64,000 nt of DNA, taken from assembly GCA_011009095.1 (NCBI GenBank), contig VTPC01091304.1:33019-97018 (forward strand). The letters are read 5' to 3'. The position numbers and the translations under genes are program-made. Source of the stretch: Ignelater luminosus (taxonomy: Eukaryota; Arthropoda; Insecta; Coleoptera; Elateridae). Under the pieces are notes generated by a model that did no database searches, was not told the DNA's origin, and worked only from the letters and a program-made list of their open reading frames with translations. Below are positions 23,801 to 38,800 of the stretch, piece by piece; position 1 is the first letter of the stretch; each line of letters starts with the position of its first letter.

Positions 23801-26800
23801 CAACTCTTTTCTGTAGTTACTAGTAAACGCACCAAGATATGCGACACATGCAGCTGATATCAAGACATCTCCTATTAAATTGCTCAATTCTAATGCAAAA
23901 GCCTAAATGAAACATACAGGTTGTTTCAGCCTCTGATAATATTGACTACTTCTTTAGCGGTAAATCTTACCTTTACACCTAATTCCCATCGAATTTGCTC
24001 ATCACCCAGAGCTATATTTAATCTGCCCGCACGAACAAGTCTTGTTGCTGTAATAGCCATGGTATCTTCCAAATCTTGTTTTTCAGCAACTGTTGCATTA
24101 AATTGTGCTTCTAAATTAGCAATTTGAGCTTCTACATCAGCAAGCTTTTTTTGCTTTTCTTTCAATATTCCCATCACCTGATTTAATTCTATTTCCGCTT
24201 GATGTAACCTAGAATTAGTCATTGAAGAACTTGATTTCATTAATCCAACAAAAATACACAGTACCGTTTCCTCTTTGGTTCCACTATTTTATATACTTTA
24301 GCATATTGATCAATTGCACGCACCCACATGCATATGCTTTTACACACTTTTGATACAGTAGCAACTTTATCTGGTACAAAATCTTTATTGTCTATGTAAA
24401 CTTTTAGTTTCTTCAGAGTTATTTCAGGGATGCTGTCTTTATTATATTCTTGTAAAGATCTCAAAAAGTTCCCGTCTCCCATTACTGTTTTTGCTGAGGC
24501 CCAGTCAGTTCTAAATGAATACTAATTTAGTACCTAATTATTTAAGAAGTTTGATATTTGTGTTACTTTTTTCCTAAAAGTAAACAAACAGACTCCATGA
24601 CAAATTGAACTAGAAGAGGGGGTTTTTGGAACACTTTTAATTCATTTATGTCATTTTTATTAAGCGACTGCAAAGCCTTAGTTGCTGCTTCCATGGCAGG
24701 CATTGCTACATCTAAATCACGTTGAGCATCATCTGCTAATGCTTGTGTTTCATCCGCTTTCAGCTATTATTAAAAGTGCGATTATTAGCTGCAAATATTA
24801 TAAATAAAGTCATTTTGTTAGACCTTAGCAGCATCTTCATCAGCTTTAACGACAACACGCACTGTATCTGCTTGCTTTTTCTCTTTATCCAAAGTTACCA
24901 TTAGTTCAGCCACAGCGACCGACTTTTCAGCTAATATAGGTTCCATTGCAGTTAATTCTGCTTTCATTGTATCAATTATCGCATTGGTTTCGTATAGTTT
25001 CTAGAATAGAAATTATTGTAGTTGTAATTAAAAAATCAAATCATTAGAAGTTATTTTGTTACTAAGTTAAAGCGGACTAGATTACTAAAAGTTGTTTTAC
25101 CTGCAAACCATTAGCTATCCTATCTCTTGTCCTAGAAATTTGGACTTTTTTAGTTACAAGCATAGCATTATAGAGTTTTAGTAGCTCCAAGTAACTGCTT
25201 GGTGTTGTATAATAGTGACGTTTCATTTCAGCATAAAATCTTTCAGTCATGTCTTCTACACTCTATAAAGAATTTATCGGGTTCATGTAACTGATTTAAA
25301 TAAAAAAATAAATAATGAGCAAAGCAAAAGAAAAATCTTTAACGCCCTTGCTTGAAATAGTGTAACATTTGTAGGGTTGCCCAATACAAAGAGACACACC
25401 GAGCCGATAAATAAAAGTCGATTATCGTAAAACAGGGATGGGTAACCAATACACCCAGGGTCTGGCGATCGACATAAGCTTTCAAACAGAGCTACCTTGA
25501 GAGTTACGACTACTACGAAACACAGCGGTCAACTATAGATTTCGCCGTACGTGATGTTGATGCAGTCACTCGGTTATTAAACAATACTTTAATCAATTTA
25601 ATTCAAATATGTTCTACAAGCAGCGTTGATATTATGTCATCGTGAGAATCAAATTTACGCCCGCCATTAATAAAAATGTAAACCGCCAAGATACTTATTA
25701 GGTGTATACCTATGAAATGAGACTTTTTTTTCAATTTTAAACGTTTATTAACAAAAAATGGTTACAAATTTAATCTTTAAAATAATAGCCATCGCTAGCG
25801 ACACATTTTACCCATCTCTCAGGCAATTTGTGAATGCCGCGCCAAAAAAATTGGCCGTCTTTGGCCGCAAACCAATCATCGAGCCATTTTTTGGCTTCTT
25901 CGTGAGAATTGAAGCGCTGCTCGGAAAGTGCGTGGCCCATCGATGCAAACAAATGATAATCGGAAGGCGCCAAGTCTGGTGAGTAAGCCGCATGTACCAG
26001 CGGTTCCCAATCGTACGTCTCCACCAATTCCCGGGTCGCTCTTGTTCGATGTGGTGGTACATTGTCATCAAGAAAAATTACTTTGTGACGCCGATCGGCA
26101 TATTCTGGGCGTTTTCGGTGTATAGCGCTGTTCAAATCGGCCAATTGTCGTTGGTAGCGTGCACCGTCAACTGTTTCACCTGGTTTTAATAGCTCGTACC
26201 AAATCATACCATGCTGATCCCAGAAAACACACAGCATTGCCTTGCGGCCGAAGCGATTTGGTTTGGCCGTTGATTTTGGCTTGTGGCCGGGCGGACCATA
26301 CGATCGTTTACGCTTGGGATTGGAGAAATACACCCATTTTTCATCACCCGTAACGATTCGATGCAAAAAAGACTTCCTTTTGAACCGGGAGAGCAGCATT
26401 TCACAAGTGGTTTTTCGGTTCTCTTGCTGACTTTCAGTCAGTTCATGCGGCACCCATCTTCCGACATTTAAAATCATGCCCATGTCTTTCAAACGTTTGC
26501 AAATGGTTTTTTGGGTCACTCCCAACTGCTCTGCCATCATTTCTTGCGTTTGACCATCATCTTCATTCAACAATGCTTGCAATTCGGTGTCCTCAAACTT
26601 TTTCGGTGGCCGGCCACGTTCCTCGTTCTCCACGCTAAAATCACCACTTCGGAATTTTTCAAACCACCTGAAGCACTGTGCTCAGCTTAGAGCATGTCCA
26701 CCGTAAGCTTCTATAAGCATTTGATGAGCTTGAGCAGCGTTTTTCTTCAATTGATAACAGAAAATCAACGATGTCCGCAAATCGTAGTTTGAAGGCACGA

Positions 26801-29800
26801 AATTCGACATTTTTAAGAGCGAAAAAAATGCGTTGTTGTATGAAACATCACAAACAATGAATTGAATATTGTTGACAGATGACAGACGAAAAAAATAAGA
26901 CATTTGGGACAGTTTAAAAATACTCCTAGCGACATCTGTGGTCTAATAGCTGAAAGTCTCATTTCATAGGTATACACCTGGTACATGAATGTACTTTTAA
27001 TCGAATATATCTGGCATTCAATTAAAAAAGTCATCGTGTTATCCTTGATCTTTCCAAAACAATTTAAAATAAGTCTTATATTAGTTCTTTCCTAGAAAAA
27101 TTATATCAATTTTTAATTTTTGCATGGCAAATATTTATTAAGTTTCACGTAGTAATTGATTTTTAGCAGCTTACATAAAAAAGCATTTTTGCTTAACATG
27201 TAAATTTAAAAATGGCAAACATAAATAACGCCAAGAAAAATAAAAAGTAGAAACTTAAAATTCATTTTATCATTTTAAATTACAACAGATGTTGAAAATG
27301 TTGACCATCTTCTTCAACACACTGAAAAACTATCTGTCGGAACCGCTCATCACATGTTTTAACATTATCGAAAACTGTCGGCAATTCTTGTACTAATGTC
27401 ATACGATACGAGTGTAGATGTAAATCTTCATGTAAGAAAGCATGGGTTGTCCCAACAAAATCTGTAGATTTAGTTGCTGGCACAATTGTTAGGAACATCT
27501 TCCATTGTTCCCCTAACACTAGGAACAATTTCTTCACTGCGTTCTGAGTACGTCAAAGGCTACCACCTATCAATGTTTATTTTAATTACATGTAATCAAA
27601 ATGCAAAATTTGGAAATTTAGTTTGAAATTCCTCCATACAGTGTTGAATTGAATAAACCCATTCTCCATTCACCTTAGTTCCATTGCGGAAGTAACTTTC
27701 AATTAAAAACGTTTTATGCTGCACAGTGTAAGCCATGATTTACGGAAACGATTAATGTTTAGCTATTAAAACAGCTGCTTTGCAAAAACGTTTAAAAACT
27801 AACAGCAAATCAAAAGAAAAATTGAAACCAACACGGAAAACTGTTAACGAATTTGTTATAGTTGTCAATGTTTTGATGTTTTGTACGAATTTCCTAACAT
27901 CTTTTTTCTACAGAACATGTAAGCTTGATGACTTTTTCAATTAAACACCAGTTATGTATACAAGCGTTAGAAAAATAGTGTCGAAAACTATAAGGATGTG
28001 TAGTATTCATGAAAATAAATAAAAAGTCTATATAGCGTTCATGATGTTTTTGGGTCGTATATGGCTGTAGAAGAATGACAGTTTGAATATTGTAAACTGG
28101 GTTGTTTATCTATTAACTCGGCTTGTAAAATCTTATTGACGCTTAATGTGCTTTAAGGTTATGATTTTATGACAGTTTAACCTCACGCTGTTGTCTTTCT
28201 TTTGTAACTCTGTAAGTATAAGGAAAACCTGATTTCTTTTTAACAAAACGAAAGTAATCGGTACTAAACGTTTATGTAAAATTTTTGAACGTGCTACAGC
28301 GCCAAATGCAGCCGCAGATACGACAATTTCCAAAAGAAAAAAAAAACACTTTCAACCTAACAAAGTAAAAGCATATACTAATACGACCTAGACACATCGT
28401 GAACGGAATATAGATAAATATGTGTCCGGAAATTCACCGTTTCCCAGATACATGTTGTCAAAGTTTTATTTAAAATTGCTTGATTTTTCGATATTTCAAG
28501 AACACGGTAAGATATTGCAATAAAGTTCTCTACATGTTTGTTGCTGTTAGATGTCTATTATTCTATTTAGTCTTGTGTTTGATATCTTCATCAGAGGCAG
28601 AGAATTGCAATCTATTTTTTTATTATTTTTTGATTAACAATTGACTTGGCAGAAAAAGCTACTCTTGCATCTTTCTCAAAGAATGCATCATCTTCTAGTA
28701 AAATTGAATTTTTCAAAATCTCTTAAATTTAAGGGCCTATAGTAAGGTCATGCATTGTCTCAAAAACAGAATATAATTATTTGTATTGCATTCCTGAACA
28801 GAAATTAAGCCTACTTTTTTTATATAACTTTTTTCTCTACAGTGCATCGTTTTCGAGATATTAGGTGTCAAAGTTTACTTAAAGACAAGACATTTCGACA
28901 CTCTTGAAATTGATGGTTTGGTGCACTTTACAAAAAAAAGCTATAAGGCAAAATAGGTTGAATTTCTATCGAGGAATACGATGCGAATAGTATTATGTTG
29001 ATTAATACAATATTCCCCTATAATATTGTAACTTGTATTATGATGGTAGTACTAGGGTCGGTGGCGGTTGTCAACTCTCGTTGGAAGTTAAAATTATTCC
29101 AAACTGAAAAAGGCCCTAATAAAATGCTTAGCTGAATTAAAAACCTTAGCACCTTCATTAAGTAGTCGTCAGCTAGAAGAGAAATTTGCAGGCATTTTTT
29201 TCTGTGATCTTTTGGGTAAAGTTTAGCTTCAAAGGTGCTCAACAATAATTAGGTATCTAGCGCTACTGTTTGTTGTTTAATACTGACCAAGAGTTGACGT
29301 CGACTACAAGTCAAAATCTCTGTTTGATAATCATCACTTTTTGCGTGAAGAGCTAGTTCGCAAAGTTCATGATTGTAAAGAAAGGAGAATGGATATACAT
29401 GCATTAGTAAGGTTAAATTTTTACTGTAGAACTTAAATCCTAGGGGTAGCTATGTCGAACTGTTACCTTGGTGGAACATAATTTACCAAATTTCCGCATA
29501 AGATATGAAATTGACACTATTCTTTATAATAATAATATTCCGCCAATAAATATAAATTTGACAGAAGGTTCAGATTTCAACTTTAATAACGATCTTTCAC
29601 TTTCATCAGTTGAGGATCAAAAGGTGAAAGATCTGGAAATAGAGAATATGCCTAGTACATTTAGTTCTTACTAAATTGAGTTTCAATTCATTGTTTATTA
29701 CTTCTTATTCCTGATAGGTCGTTGGCCTGTTTAACTTCAATTATCAAGCGTTTTTTGACTTGGAGATCCAGCTTTTCCCCATCTTTTGTGTGATCTTCCT

Positions 29801-32800
29801 TTTGGTTTTGTTGCATATATTAGTTGGTTTATCTTCTTCCATTTTTGATATACGTTCGTGCCATTTTTATTTGTCTTCCACACGTAACAATATTTTGCAC
29901 CCCACATTGTTAATAATTGTTGTTATTCTGTCTACTATAGTATCTTTCCCTTTATTTCTCATAATATTCTCATTTGGTTGATTCTCAATATTTGTTTTGA
30001 TTTATTTGTTTTTGCTGTTGTTTTTGTGCCGTACTAATATTGGCCCCACACATGTTTTATGTAGGTATTTTTGTTTTTCCTTCTATGTCCATATTTTTAT
30101 TGTTCCATCTGTCAGTGTTCCGGATACCATAGTTGCTTTATTAATTTATTTTTCTTACTTCTTGTATGTCCCGTAACTCGCGATCTCGTGTTGGAGATCT
30201 AAGTATGGAAACGCCTTACTTGTTTTGTTACTTTGTTGTTTATTTCCAACTTACAAGGGATCTTTAGTTTTGAGGCAGTTAGGCATTTGGATTTGTCGAC
30301 GTCTGTTTCCATATTGTATGTCTCCGCTGTTTGTCTGAATTTTGTTGTTATTTATTTAATTTTTCGTTTAATTTTTGTTTCCGTATCTGTAGACAGATTT
30401 CAATACAAAACGAGTTTATGACATAACTAACCTAACCTGTCTTTTCTGCTCTGTCTAAAAAACACTCTTAGTCCAGTCAAGGAAGGGGTTATAGAGAACA
30501 TAGAATGGAGGAAAATTTCTCTCTTGAGGTGTGTGTTAGGGGTAGTTAGGAGGCAAAGATACTAGAAGTCCCCGCCCCTAGCTCTGCCGCTTCAGGGGGA
30601 GGAGGTGGAAAGGTTCCTGTTTTCGGGTTTTTTCTTATAACTCGGAAACGATGCGTCGTACGGTAAAACGTATTCCTTACAAAACAAAAAATAATTAAAT
30701 TTCCTACAAGACTGTCTATGTTCATTTTTTTTCTATATGTTATAGTCTCCAAGATATTCGCCAGCGAAAATCGATAATTCTCGAAAAACTTTTTTGCCCC
30801 ACATTTTTCGTCAAACTTGTCCTTCTAACTCCTCAGCCTTTTCGAGACTATTTTTCTAACATATTGTATAGTTATAAAGTTATGTCGTGAAGCTGTGATA
30901 TACTTACTACTTTTGAAAACTTCAGTCAAGCCCGATTTCAGATTTGGTTACCCATTCTTGTTCTAGAACGTTTAAAGTGGACATGTGTTAGATCGTTTTC
31001 TAGATTTGAATAGAATATGATTAAAACTTGTTAACTTTGGCTTACTGTATGGAAGTTGGTAGAGGTCATCGTAAGCAATACATTTAGGAATTTGTAGTTT
31101 TTGGTTTTTTCTTAATTTTCCTAATTTGGAAATTCAGTAATCAATTTCTGGAAAACTAATGGACAGATTTTGAAAAAGATTACGGTTGTGTAGACGATGA
31201 TGAAAAGACGTTTTAAACCTAAAGGCTTGTTATAGAACACACAGGGGCAGAGTTTGGGGTATGAGCTTTTTATGAAAATTGGTCAAAAATCAAGATTGAC
31301 CTGTTTTCCTATTTCTTTAAAACTTTTTGTTGAAGGATAAGTTTTCGTTAAAACAGCATGTGTATTGCATCAATTAATATGTACCTTATGTATAGTTACG
31401 CAAATCGTTGATAAGTTATAAACCACTTCGGGAGTTCCTAAACTTCTTAAACTATTTTCTGCCACAGACATTAAAGCTTCTTCTGGCCATTTTGTAAACC
31501 AATCAATTGTACAACAATTTACCAATGATGGAAACATGCGACATCTTCGCCTAAAAATTAAGCCTTTATAGATAGGTCAATAGGTGGGGGGGTGGCAAAA
31601 ACCCCAAAATTCAGTGTTAAGTAACTAGTGGATGGCCCCATAAAAAAAATTGCACAAAGTACCAAAACTTGAAAAACTTGGAAAAATAACGACAACTTCG
31701 GAAGAAGATAGTAACTTTATAATCAAAGTAATTTTTAGGTATTGGTACTCATTTTATGCAGTATTTAATACCCTTCAACTTTTATATAGATAGTTTTTTT
31801 GATTGGATAAATCGTTTTTTATTTATTTTGAAAAAACTAAAGAAACACCCATTTTTCCACTAAAAATTTTGACCTAACCACGCGCTCGCATCGGTGGAGG
31901 GGGGAAATTCAGGATACTCATATTTGACCTAAAATAAAGTGATTAAAAAAGTTTCCACCTTTGTTTGAATTATTTCCGATTTAGGGATTTTTCCCTCTGC
32001 CTGCTGGCCCAAGAGAATTTTATGAAAATATTTGGATTACCTAAAAGCATCTCCAACTGGACTCATACATAAAGATAAATGAAGATTGCTTCGTACTCTA
32101 AGAATGAAGAAGTCGTATATTCCATCGCGATTTCCTTCGCTTATGCCAGAAGCCTTAGCTGGATCTCTACATGCTATTATTACTTTTTCGTATTCATCAG
32201 CCTCGAATAAATTGGGCACTTCACCTAAAAAAGTGCATGTTTATGAAACAAAACAATGGCAATTATATTTATGTGTGATACTATATCCTAAAAGTTATAT
32301 TCCATATAAAATAAAGGAAATTCCTTGAATGTTTAAAGTTTTTTTATTTTTAATGACGTTTCGCCACAGATCCATGAGTTTTTCAAATTAAATTAAACTC
32401 TTAAATTTAACGATATATTACACCCTCATGTTGAATATTAATATCAATGTTAACTAAGATTATATTCATTCATTTGTGGCAAAACGTCATTAAAATGTAC
32501 CACAAATTAGTTTTTTGCGTTTTTTATGTACATGAGAATGATGTGACTTCAGAAAAAAAGTGTAAAATTATAAAGAAATTCTATCTGATTTCATTAGTCT
32601 TTTCAACTGTCCAACCTTCGATTAAAATACTTATAAGAATTTGAAAGACAAAATTAATTAAGTACCTGAATTTAAAATGTTGTTTATATCTTCAAGGAAT
32701 TCTTCCTGTACTATTTGAGTATCGGTAAATAAAAACACCATGTTCTGATTATTTGCACCAGCATTAAAATACAACTTTCTTAAATCCTCAAAAAAGGTAG

Positions 32801-35800
32801 TGCGATCATAATTTCTTGTTAATTCAATTTGGAAGCACCTAAAATAAATACTCTCATTACGAAATTTCTCGGATTTTATGTATGCCTTTCTTACTTATAA
32901 CTGTTTAGATGAGCACCCAATTTTGTAAGACTCTGCTTTCCCATTCCGCCAACTCCAACCAGTAAGCAATTACCCCTTTCAGCTCGCAAAACCCTTGCTA
33001 ATCGGCATAAATGTTCAACGGCATCCATAAAAAATATAACTGTCATTTCTTTGGAAGTCATCAGATTATAATCGTCTAAATAATCCTGCAAAAAGCAATA
33101 ATACAGTTTTAATTAACATACACACAGAAAAAATGTATAAAGTGTAAAGTGTAAAAGTGTAACCTGTAAAATCGATTTTAGCTTGTCTAAGTCAAGGATC
33201 TCTTCATAAATCCTATCTTCTCTAGAAGCTCCAAACTGCATAAAATCTCCAAAAAGTAAAGTTGGTGGAGTTTTTAAAACAGGCACATCAGGTAACTGCA
33301 AAACTGGATTACCAAAAGCTCGATTGCATATTTCTCTCATCAGAAAGTAAAAATAAGATTTATCCTCTTCGTTGATTAAACGATCGTGAAAAACTCGCAA
33401 ACATTCATGATAAAATAATCTGTAAAATTCCAACCATTTAAATGAATTGTTATTAAGAAGATTATACATACCTCATCATTCCTACTGCTTCTCTCAAAGT
33501 ACCCGAATCAGCTTGAAGAATACCTTGCACACATTTTGAAAGATCGCGTAGATTAAATACATAATGAGACTTTGCAGGTGTTGGTAATAAATCAACAGCA
33601 ATACGATCATATACCTCGACAGCGGCATTTATCATAGCATCGGCAAGATCACGCACCGGATTTGCAAAATCAAACAAGAAGCCTCTCATAATTGCCTAAA
33701 ATTACAATTGTACATGTAAAGTGTCTTTAATAATTTTCCATAAAGATGAAGATAGGTAACCTTAAATATAGCCTTTAAAGAGAATTCATTAGGAGGTGGA
33801 ATAAGCAACATGCCAAAATGTCTAACGAATCTAGGTGTTAATGGATTCCGTCCACCACCTGGAGGAGCACAAGCAGCAGTTATTACTACATCTACAATCC
33901 TTTTCCAAAATAACTTTTCACGATCATATAAACCACCATAATCCAGAAATTGCCTGCATGTACAAAATACTTTTATTTTTTCAGGAAACAATCATTAATA
34001 TAATACAAAGAAACCTTAATAATTCAATAGGTGGCTGAGCTCCGTATCTTTCAAGTTTAGGCATGTTTACATCATCTACAAATACAATAACCCGTTTTCC
34101 TATTGGTGCACCCAATAACGTTTTCTTGCGTTTTTCTAGTTTGACTTCAAGAATCTCTTGTGTTCGAAAACTACTTGTTTGGGCCGAAAAATTTAAAGTT
34201 ATTGGAACAAACAAACCGGTTTTAAATAAGTTGTTTAAGACCTCTTTTGCAATTACAGATTTACCAACACCTAAACAGAAGATTACGTATTTAGACAACA
34301 AGACCTTATAATAGTCCTTTACCAGTATCTCCAGTAAATAGTACGGGATAATTAATATATATTAGTCTCTCCATTACGTAACCAAATCTAACAGTGTCAA
34401 TTGTGGGAACTAACATTTCAAAGAAAGGGATTTCTTTATTGTAATTAAATGGTGGAATAATTTTTGCCCAGGGTTCTAATCGGCGCTTTTCTTTATTGAT
34501 AAACGTTTCCCACAAATTATTTCCAGGAGGTAGTCTGTAGGACCATAAATTAAAAGGTAAGTTTGAAAAATATTTTATTTTACCTTGCATCTGGATGTTC
34601 ATCAAACTGATCTCTTATATAGGATTCAAATTTCTCGCGAGATGCGTCTAACAAGTTTCCACCTAAGCCCCACAGATACGAAAACACAAATGTCTGGCAA
34701 AAAAAGTTGCGCACACGACTTTTTTCTCCTATCTTATCAACCATTCCTGGTATAGATACTATGCTCTCGATTAACTTGCAAACCATTGTTGCTTTACTTA
34801 CTTCCACCTATAGAAAAACTTTTTGAACCTATTTGGTCTATGAGATACTTTAAGTAAATTAACCTGATGAATGGAATATTGACATTGTTTTTTAATAAAT
34901 ATAAATCCATTCTCTACTGCGTGTTCAAATAGCGATATTAAAAATTCTTTCATTTCTGAATTTATCAATTTTTCATTTACTTTTGCAATCCAAGATTTAA
35001 CATATGGAAACCACTTTAGGTCATCGGGATCAACATAAACCATCCCGCATCTTAAATTGCAATCATGTGTAAATCATTAAAAAATGAATATTTGAAACTA
35101 AAACCTGCTGACTGTTGCTGGAGATGCTTGTGCTAAATCCTGTACCTCGAACACCATGTGAACGTAAGGGGTCAGTTTAATGCGTTCAGAATTAGCTAAA
35201 CATAGCATCTTATTGTCGTCTAGCACTGTGTTCAGATTTTCAATCCATACTGCATCTACTGGACCATCACATATTACCCACTGGTGATCTTGTTCCGTAC
35301 ACTACATGAAAACAAAATAAATAAATAACAATAAACAGGTTTATTTGAAGGAAAAAAAAGGCCCAAGAGACCTTGAAAAAGAAGCAGCAAATACTTAGAT
35401 TCAAAAAAATAAAGAAATTAAAATAATAATAATAACAATAAAATCTACCTGTACTGCAGTTCGAACCATAATACCCATTAATCCATCTCTCCATTCTAGT
35501 GTAAATGGATTAACTTCACCGTATAACTCACCAGCAGTAACGGCTTTTGGATTCATTATATATGTGCGTACAGGAAAGTAATATGGTCCTGGTACTTTAT
35601 CATCATACATTTTAGTTAACGCCAATTTGAGTGTCTGTATTTAGGTATAGGTATGGGGTACATATACAGCGTGTCCAAGATAAGGATGCATAGCATGGGG
35701 ATCTTGGAAACGGTAAGAGATACAGCATCGGTTAAATGGGATGAAAGTTGTCTATTTATAAGACCTTTTTGTTGGTGTTTGCAAAATCTATATATCTTGG

Positions 35801-38800
35801 ATAGTTTCAGACATATTTAAAAAAAAGTATTTCTCGATTTTTATTATTATTTTTTCTTTTACGAGGGCGGTTCAATAAGTACCTGTGTTAGAAATGAAGA
35901 CACAATTTTTTTCAAAAATTTTTTTTTATTTTTCAACATAGTCTCCTTTTAGAAATATACACTTCTCCCAACGTTCCCATTTTTTAACCCCTCCAAAAAA
36001 TAGGATTTGTCGAACTCTCCAAAATACGCCTCTATGTCGGCGATGACTTCCTCGTTTAAGCTAGATTTTTTTCCCGCGAGCCATTTCTTCATGTTAGGAA
36101 ACAAGAAAAAGTCGCAGGGAGTCAGACCGGGTGAATACGGGGGGTGCGGCAACAATTCATAACGCAATTCATGCAGTTTGGCGGCGACAACTCCGGATGA
36201 ATGTGCTGGTGTGTTATCGTGGTGAAACAGCACCTTCTTTTTCGCCAAATGCGGCCGTGTCTCCTTCAATTTTTTGTCGAAGCTGTCTAATAACTCACTG
36301 TAGTATTGTCCAGTGATCGCTCTTCCTTTTTCTAAAAAATCCATGAGGATGACGCCGTTCGCATCCCAAAAAATCGTCACCATGACCTTTCCGGCCGATG
36401 GAACCATCTTCGCCTTCTTTGGAGCAGATTCACCGGGAGAAGTCCATTGTTTTGATTGTTGCTTAGTTTCTGGTGTGTAATGATGAATTCAGGTTTCATC
36501 AACGGTGACAACTCGACGCAAAAACTCCTTCGGATTTCGCTTAAATTGCTCCAAACACTGCTTCGAAGTTAACAGCCGCATCCGCTTGTTGTCCACCGTT
36601 AGCAATCGCGGCACCCATCCCGCCGACAATTTTTTCATCGCCAACTTATCATGTAAAATATTAATTGCCGTTCCGGTCGACACACCTACGGCCTCTGCTA
36701 CTTCACGCACTTTCGTTCGTCGATCAGCGAGAATCATGTCGTGGACTTTTTGAATGATTTCCTCGGTAACCACGTCTGCCGGGCGTCCTGGTCGCTCCTC
36801 ATCAAAAACGGATGTTCGCCCACGTTTAAATCGTTGAACCAATATCTAACTGTGGTCATAGATGGCGAAGTGTCCCCATAAACAGCATCCAATTTTGCTT
36901 TTATCTCCTCGCATTTTTTCCCATCCAAAAACAGAAAGCGAATTACCGAACGATACTGCTCTTTTTCCATCTTAGCTAAAATCACGAAACACGTCTTACT
37001 CAAATGGCTGTCAAATCCAAACTAACCTATCAATCAGTCTGCAATTTGTTATACCGTCGTTTGTTAGATGGCAGCACACGATGATAATACCAACTTCCCT
37101 TAGGAACGCCTTCTGTCGTCAAACACGGGTACTTACTGAACCGCCCTCGTACTTATTTGAAGAGATATCGGAAAACTAAAACCACTTTTCCATTGCCACT
37201 TTTTGTTCTCTATTAAAATACGCTAACAAAACTCCTGTACAACGTTTCGGTTTCGAGTAACCATCATCAACCTGATTTTTTTAAATAGGAGAAAAACAAT
37301 TGAAAATTGTAACTGTAATAATTGCTGTTCATCTTCAAAACTTTGGTTGAGCACATGATTCTTGACATAACCCCAAAGGAAAGAAATCTAACGGTATTAG
37401 ATCAGGTGATCATGCAGGCCAGGGTACTGCAGAATGCATTAAATTATAGCATAAGAAATCAAAACAACTCATCATGTTTACATCATTAGAATCGTGACAA
37501 CAAGAGCTATCCAAAACAATTTTCAATTGTTTTTCCGCCTATTTAAAAAAATCAGGTTGATGATGATTGAATAGAAAAGTGGTTTTAGTTCTCTTCAAAT
37601 AAATAAAAAAAATAATAACGAAGATCGAGAAATCTACTTCTTTTTAAATATCTCTAAAACTATTTACGACATCTAGATTTTGCAAACGCCAACAAAAAGG
37701 TCCTATAAATAGCCAACTTTCATCCCATTTAACCGATCCTGTATCTCTTACCGTTTCCAAGATCCCCATGCTGTGCATCCCTACCTTGGACACACTGTAT
37801 AAATAATTTACTTTGTTTGAATATAAGAAAAACCTACATTTAAGATTGCGCTCTTTCCTCCACCTGTAGGTCCAACAAGCATCACACCCCAGCGAACAAT
37901 CATAGTTTCATATAGCTGTATAACCTTTTTAATCATAGCAACTTCTACTTGCAAGCCTTGAACTACCATCACATCTTCTATAGCCGTTTGAAAAGCACCA
38001 TATTCTTGAAGGGGCAATTCAACCCCAGGGAATAAATCGCTTAATATCCCCTATACAAGAAAAATGAGGCATTTTCTTGCTTCTTTATAATACAATGTTT
38101 TTACCTGGAATAACACCGCATCATCCGCTAAGAATTTAGGCAAGTTACTATCTCTCAGTGCACATATCAAAACAACATCTTCATTTCGATCAGGAGATGC
38201 ACGTTTCAGTGTACCGGCCATAACCAAAACACTTTTAACGGCTCTCATACCAAAATCGTAGTGATCTTGCAAAGAAAGCTGTTCACTACATAACTTATAC
38301 ATTTGCACCATTTTATAAGCTAGAACTTTTGAAGATTCAAATCCTTCCGAATATAAGGTAACCTCCGCTATCAAAGCTAAAATAAAAACTTTTATTTTAG
38401 AAAACAAATATAAAAACTTTTTGGAATTTACCGTAATCTGGCACCATCATAGAAACAGGTCTAAAGAGAGCTTTTAAGTTATCGGGTAATTCAGTTCTTC
38501 CGGCATATCCCGGGTTCATAGTAATAAACGCAGCACAGGTTTGTACCAATTTTATCTCTCTTCCTTCAAACATAAACCTACACAAATATCAGTAACGCAT
38601 CTATTTAATTATTTCTTAGCGAAAACTAAACCTTGAAAGTTTTGCAGCTTTAGCATTCCTTATAGTAATTAACTGTTGGGCTATCACCGAAAGTACTTCA
38701 ATGTCGATGCGATTAAACTCATCAAAACAACACCAGGCACCTGATTGTGCCAACCCGGAAAAGAATCGACCCATCATTTTGTAATCAAGACCTTCAGAAC

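Larger units (their letters stand above)
25263..31384. other. 6.1-kb Dnah6 intron 36
   Basis: This is the longest intron of the gene. It contains a nearly intact mariner (25698-26981) and a transposase remnant (27280-27736). The rest (27.8-31.4 kb) is AT-rich. A T/G-rich stretch at 29.7-30.4 kb, read on the minus strand, vaguely resembles decayed retroelement sequence, but I cannot support a family. A compositionally unusual GC-richer block lies at about 25380-25560. No host exon was needed or found, since exons 36 and 37 join in phase. Confidence 0.6.
35665..37799. mobile_element. Long inverted-repeat element in Dnah6 intron 23, host of a nested mariner
   Basis: The left end at 35665 (TACAGCGTGTCCAAGATAAG) and the right end (inverted TACAGTGTGTCCAAGGTAGG, ending at 37799) begin arms of about 190 bp. 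These continue past AGCATGGGGATCTTGGAAAC and GGTTAAATGGGATGAAAGTTG-like blocks. After the mariner insertion the left arm resumes at 37152, and inner blocks (CAACCTGATTTTTTTAAATAGG) also pair. Near 37370-37430 the minus strand keeps [10 protein letters not shown]-like residues, a relic of an IS630-type transposase. The original element was about 0.85 kb. Confidence 0.75.

Noticed and set aside
29468-29674. 68-codon open frame inside Dnah6 intron 36
   Set aside because: No domain, no splice context, low complexity; kept as intron sequence.
25431-30962. Possible 5.5-kb hAT element (CAGGGATGGGTAACC at 25431, imperfect inverted partner near 30947)
   Set aside because: Only 14 of 17 end bases match, there is no 8-bp duplication, and a mariner and another remnant lie between; probably coincidence or an unpaired end.
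35949-36407. Loss of the third catalytic aspartate in the nested mariner (SPGL instead of SPDL)
   Set aside because: Counting 34 residues from the second aspartate lands on the D of PCD, which is present; the changed residue is not catalytic.
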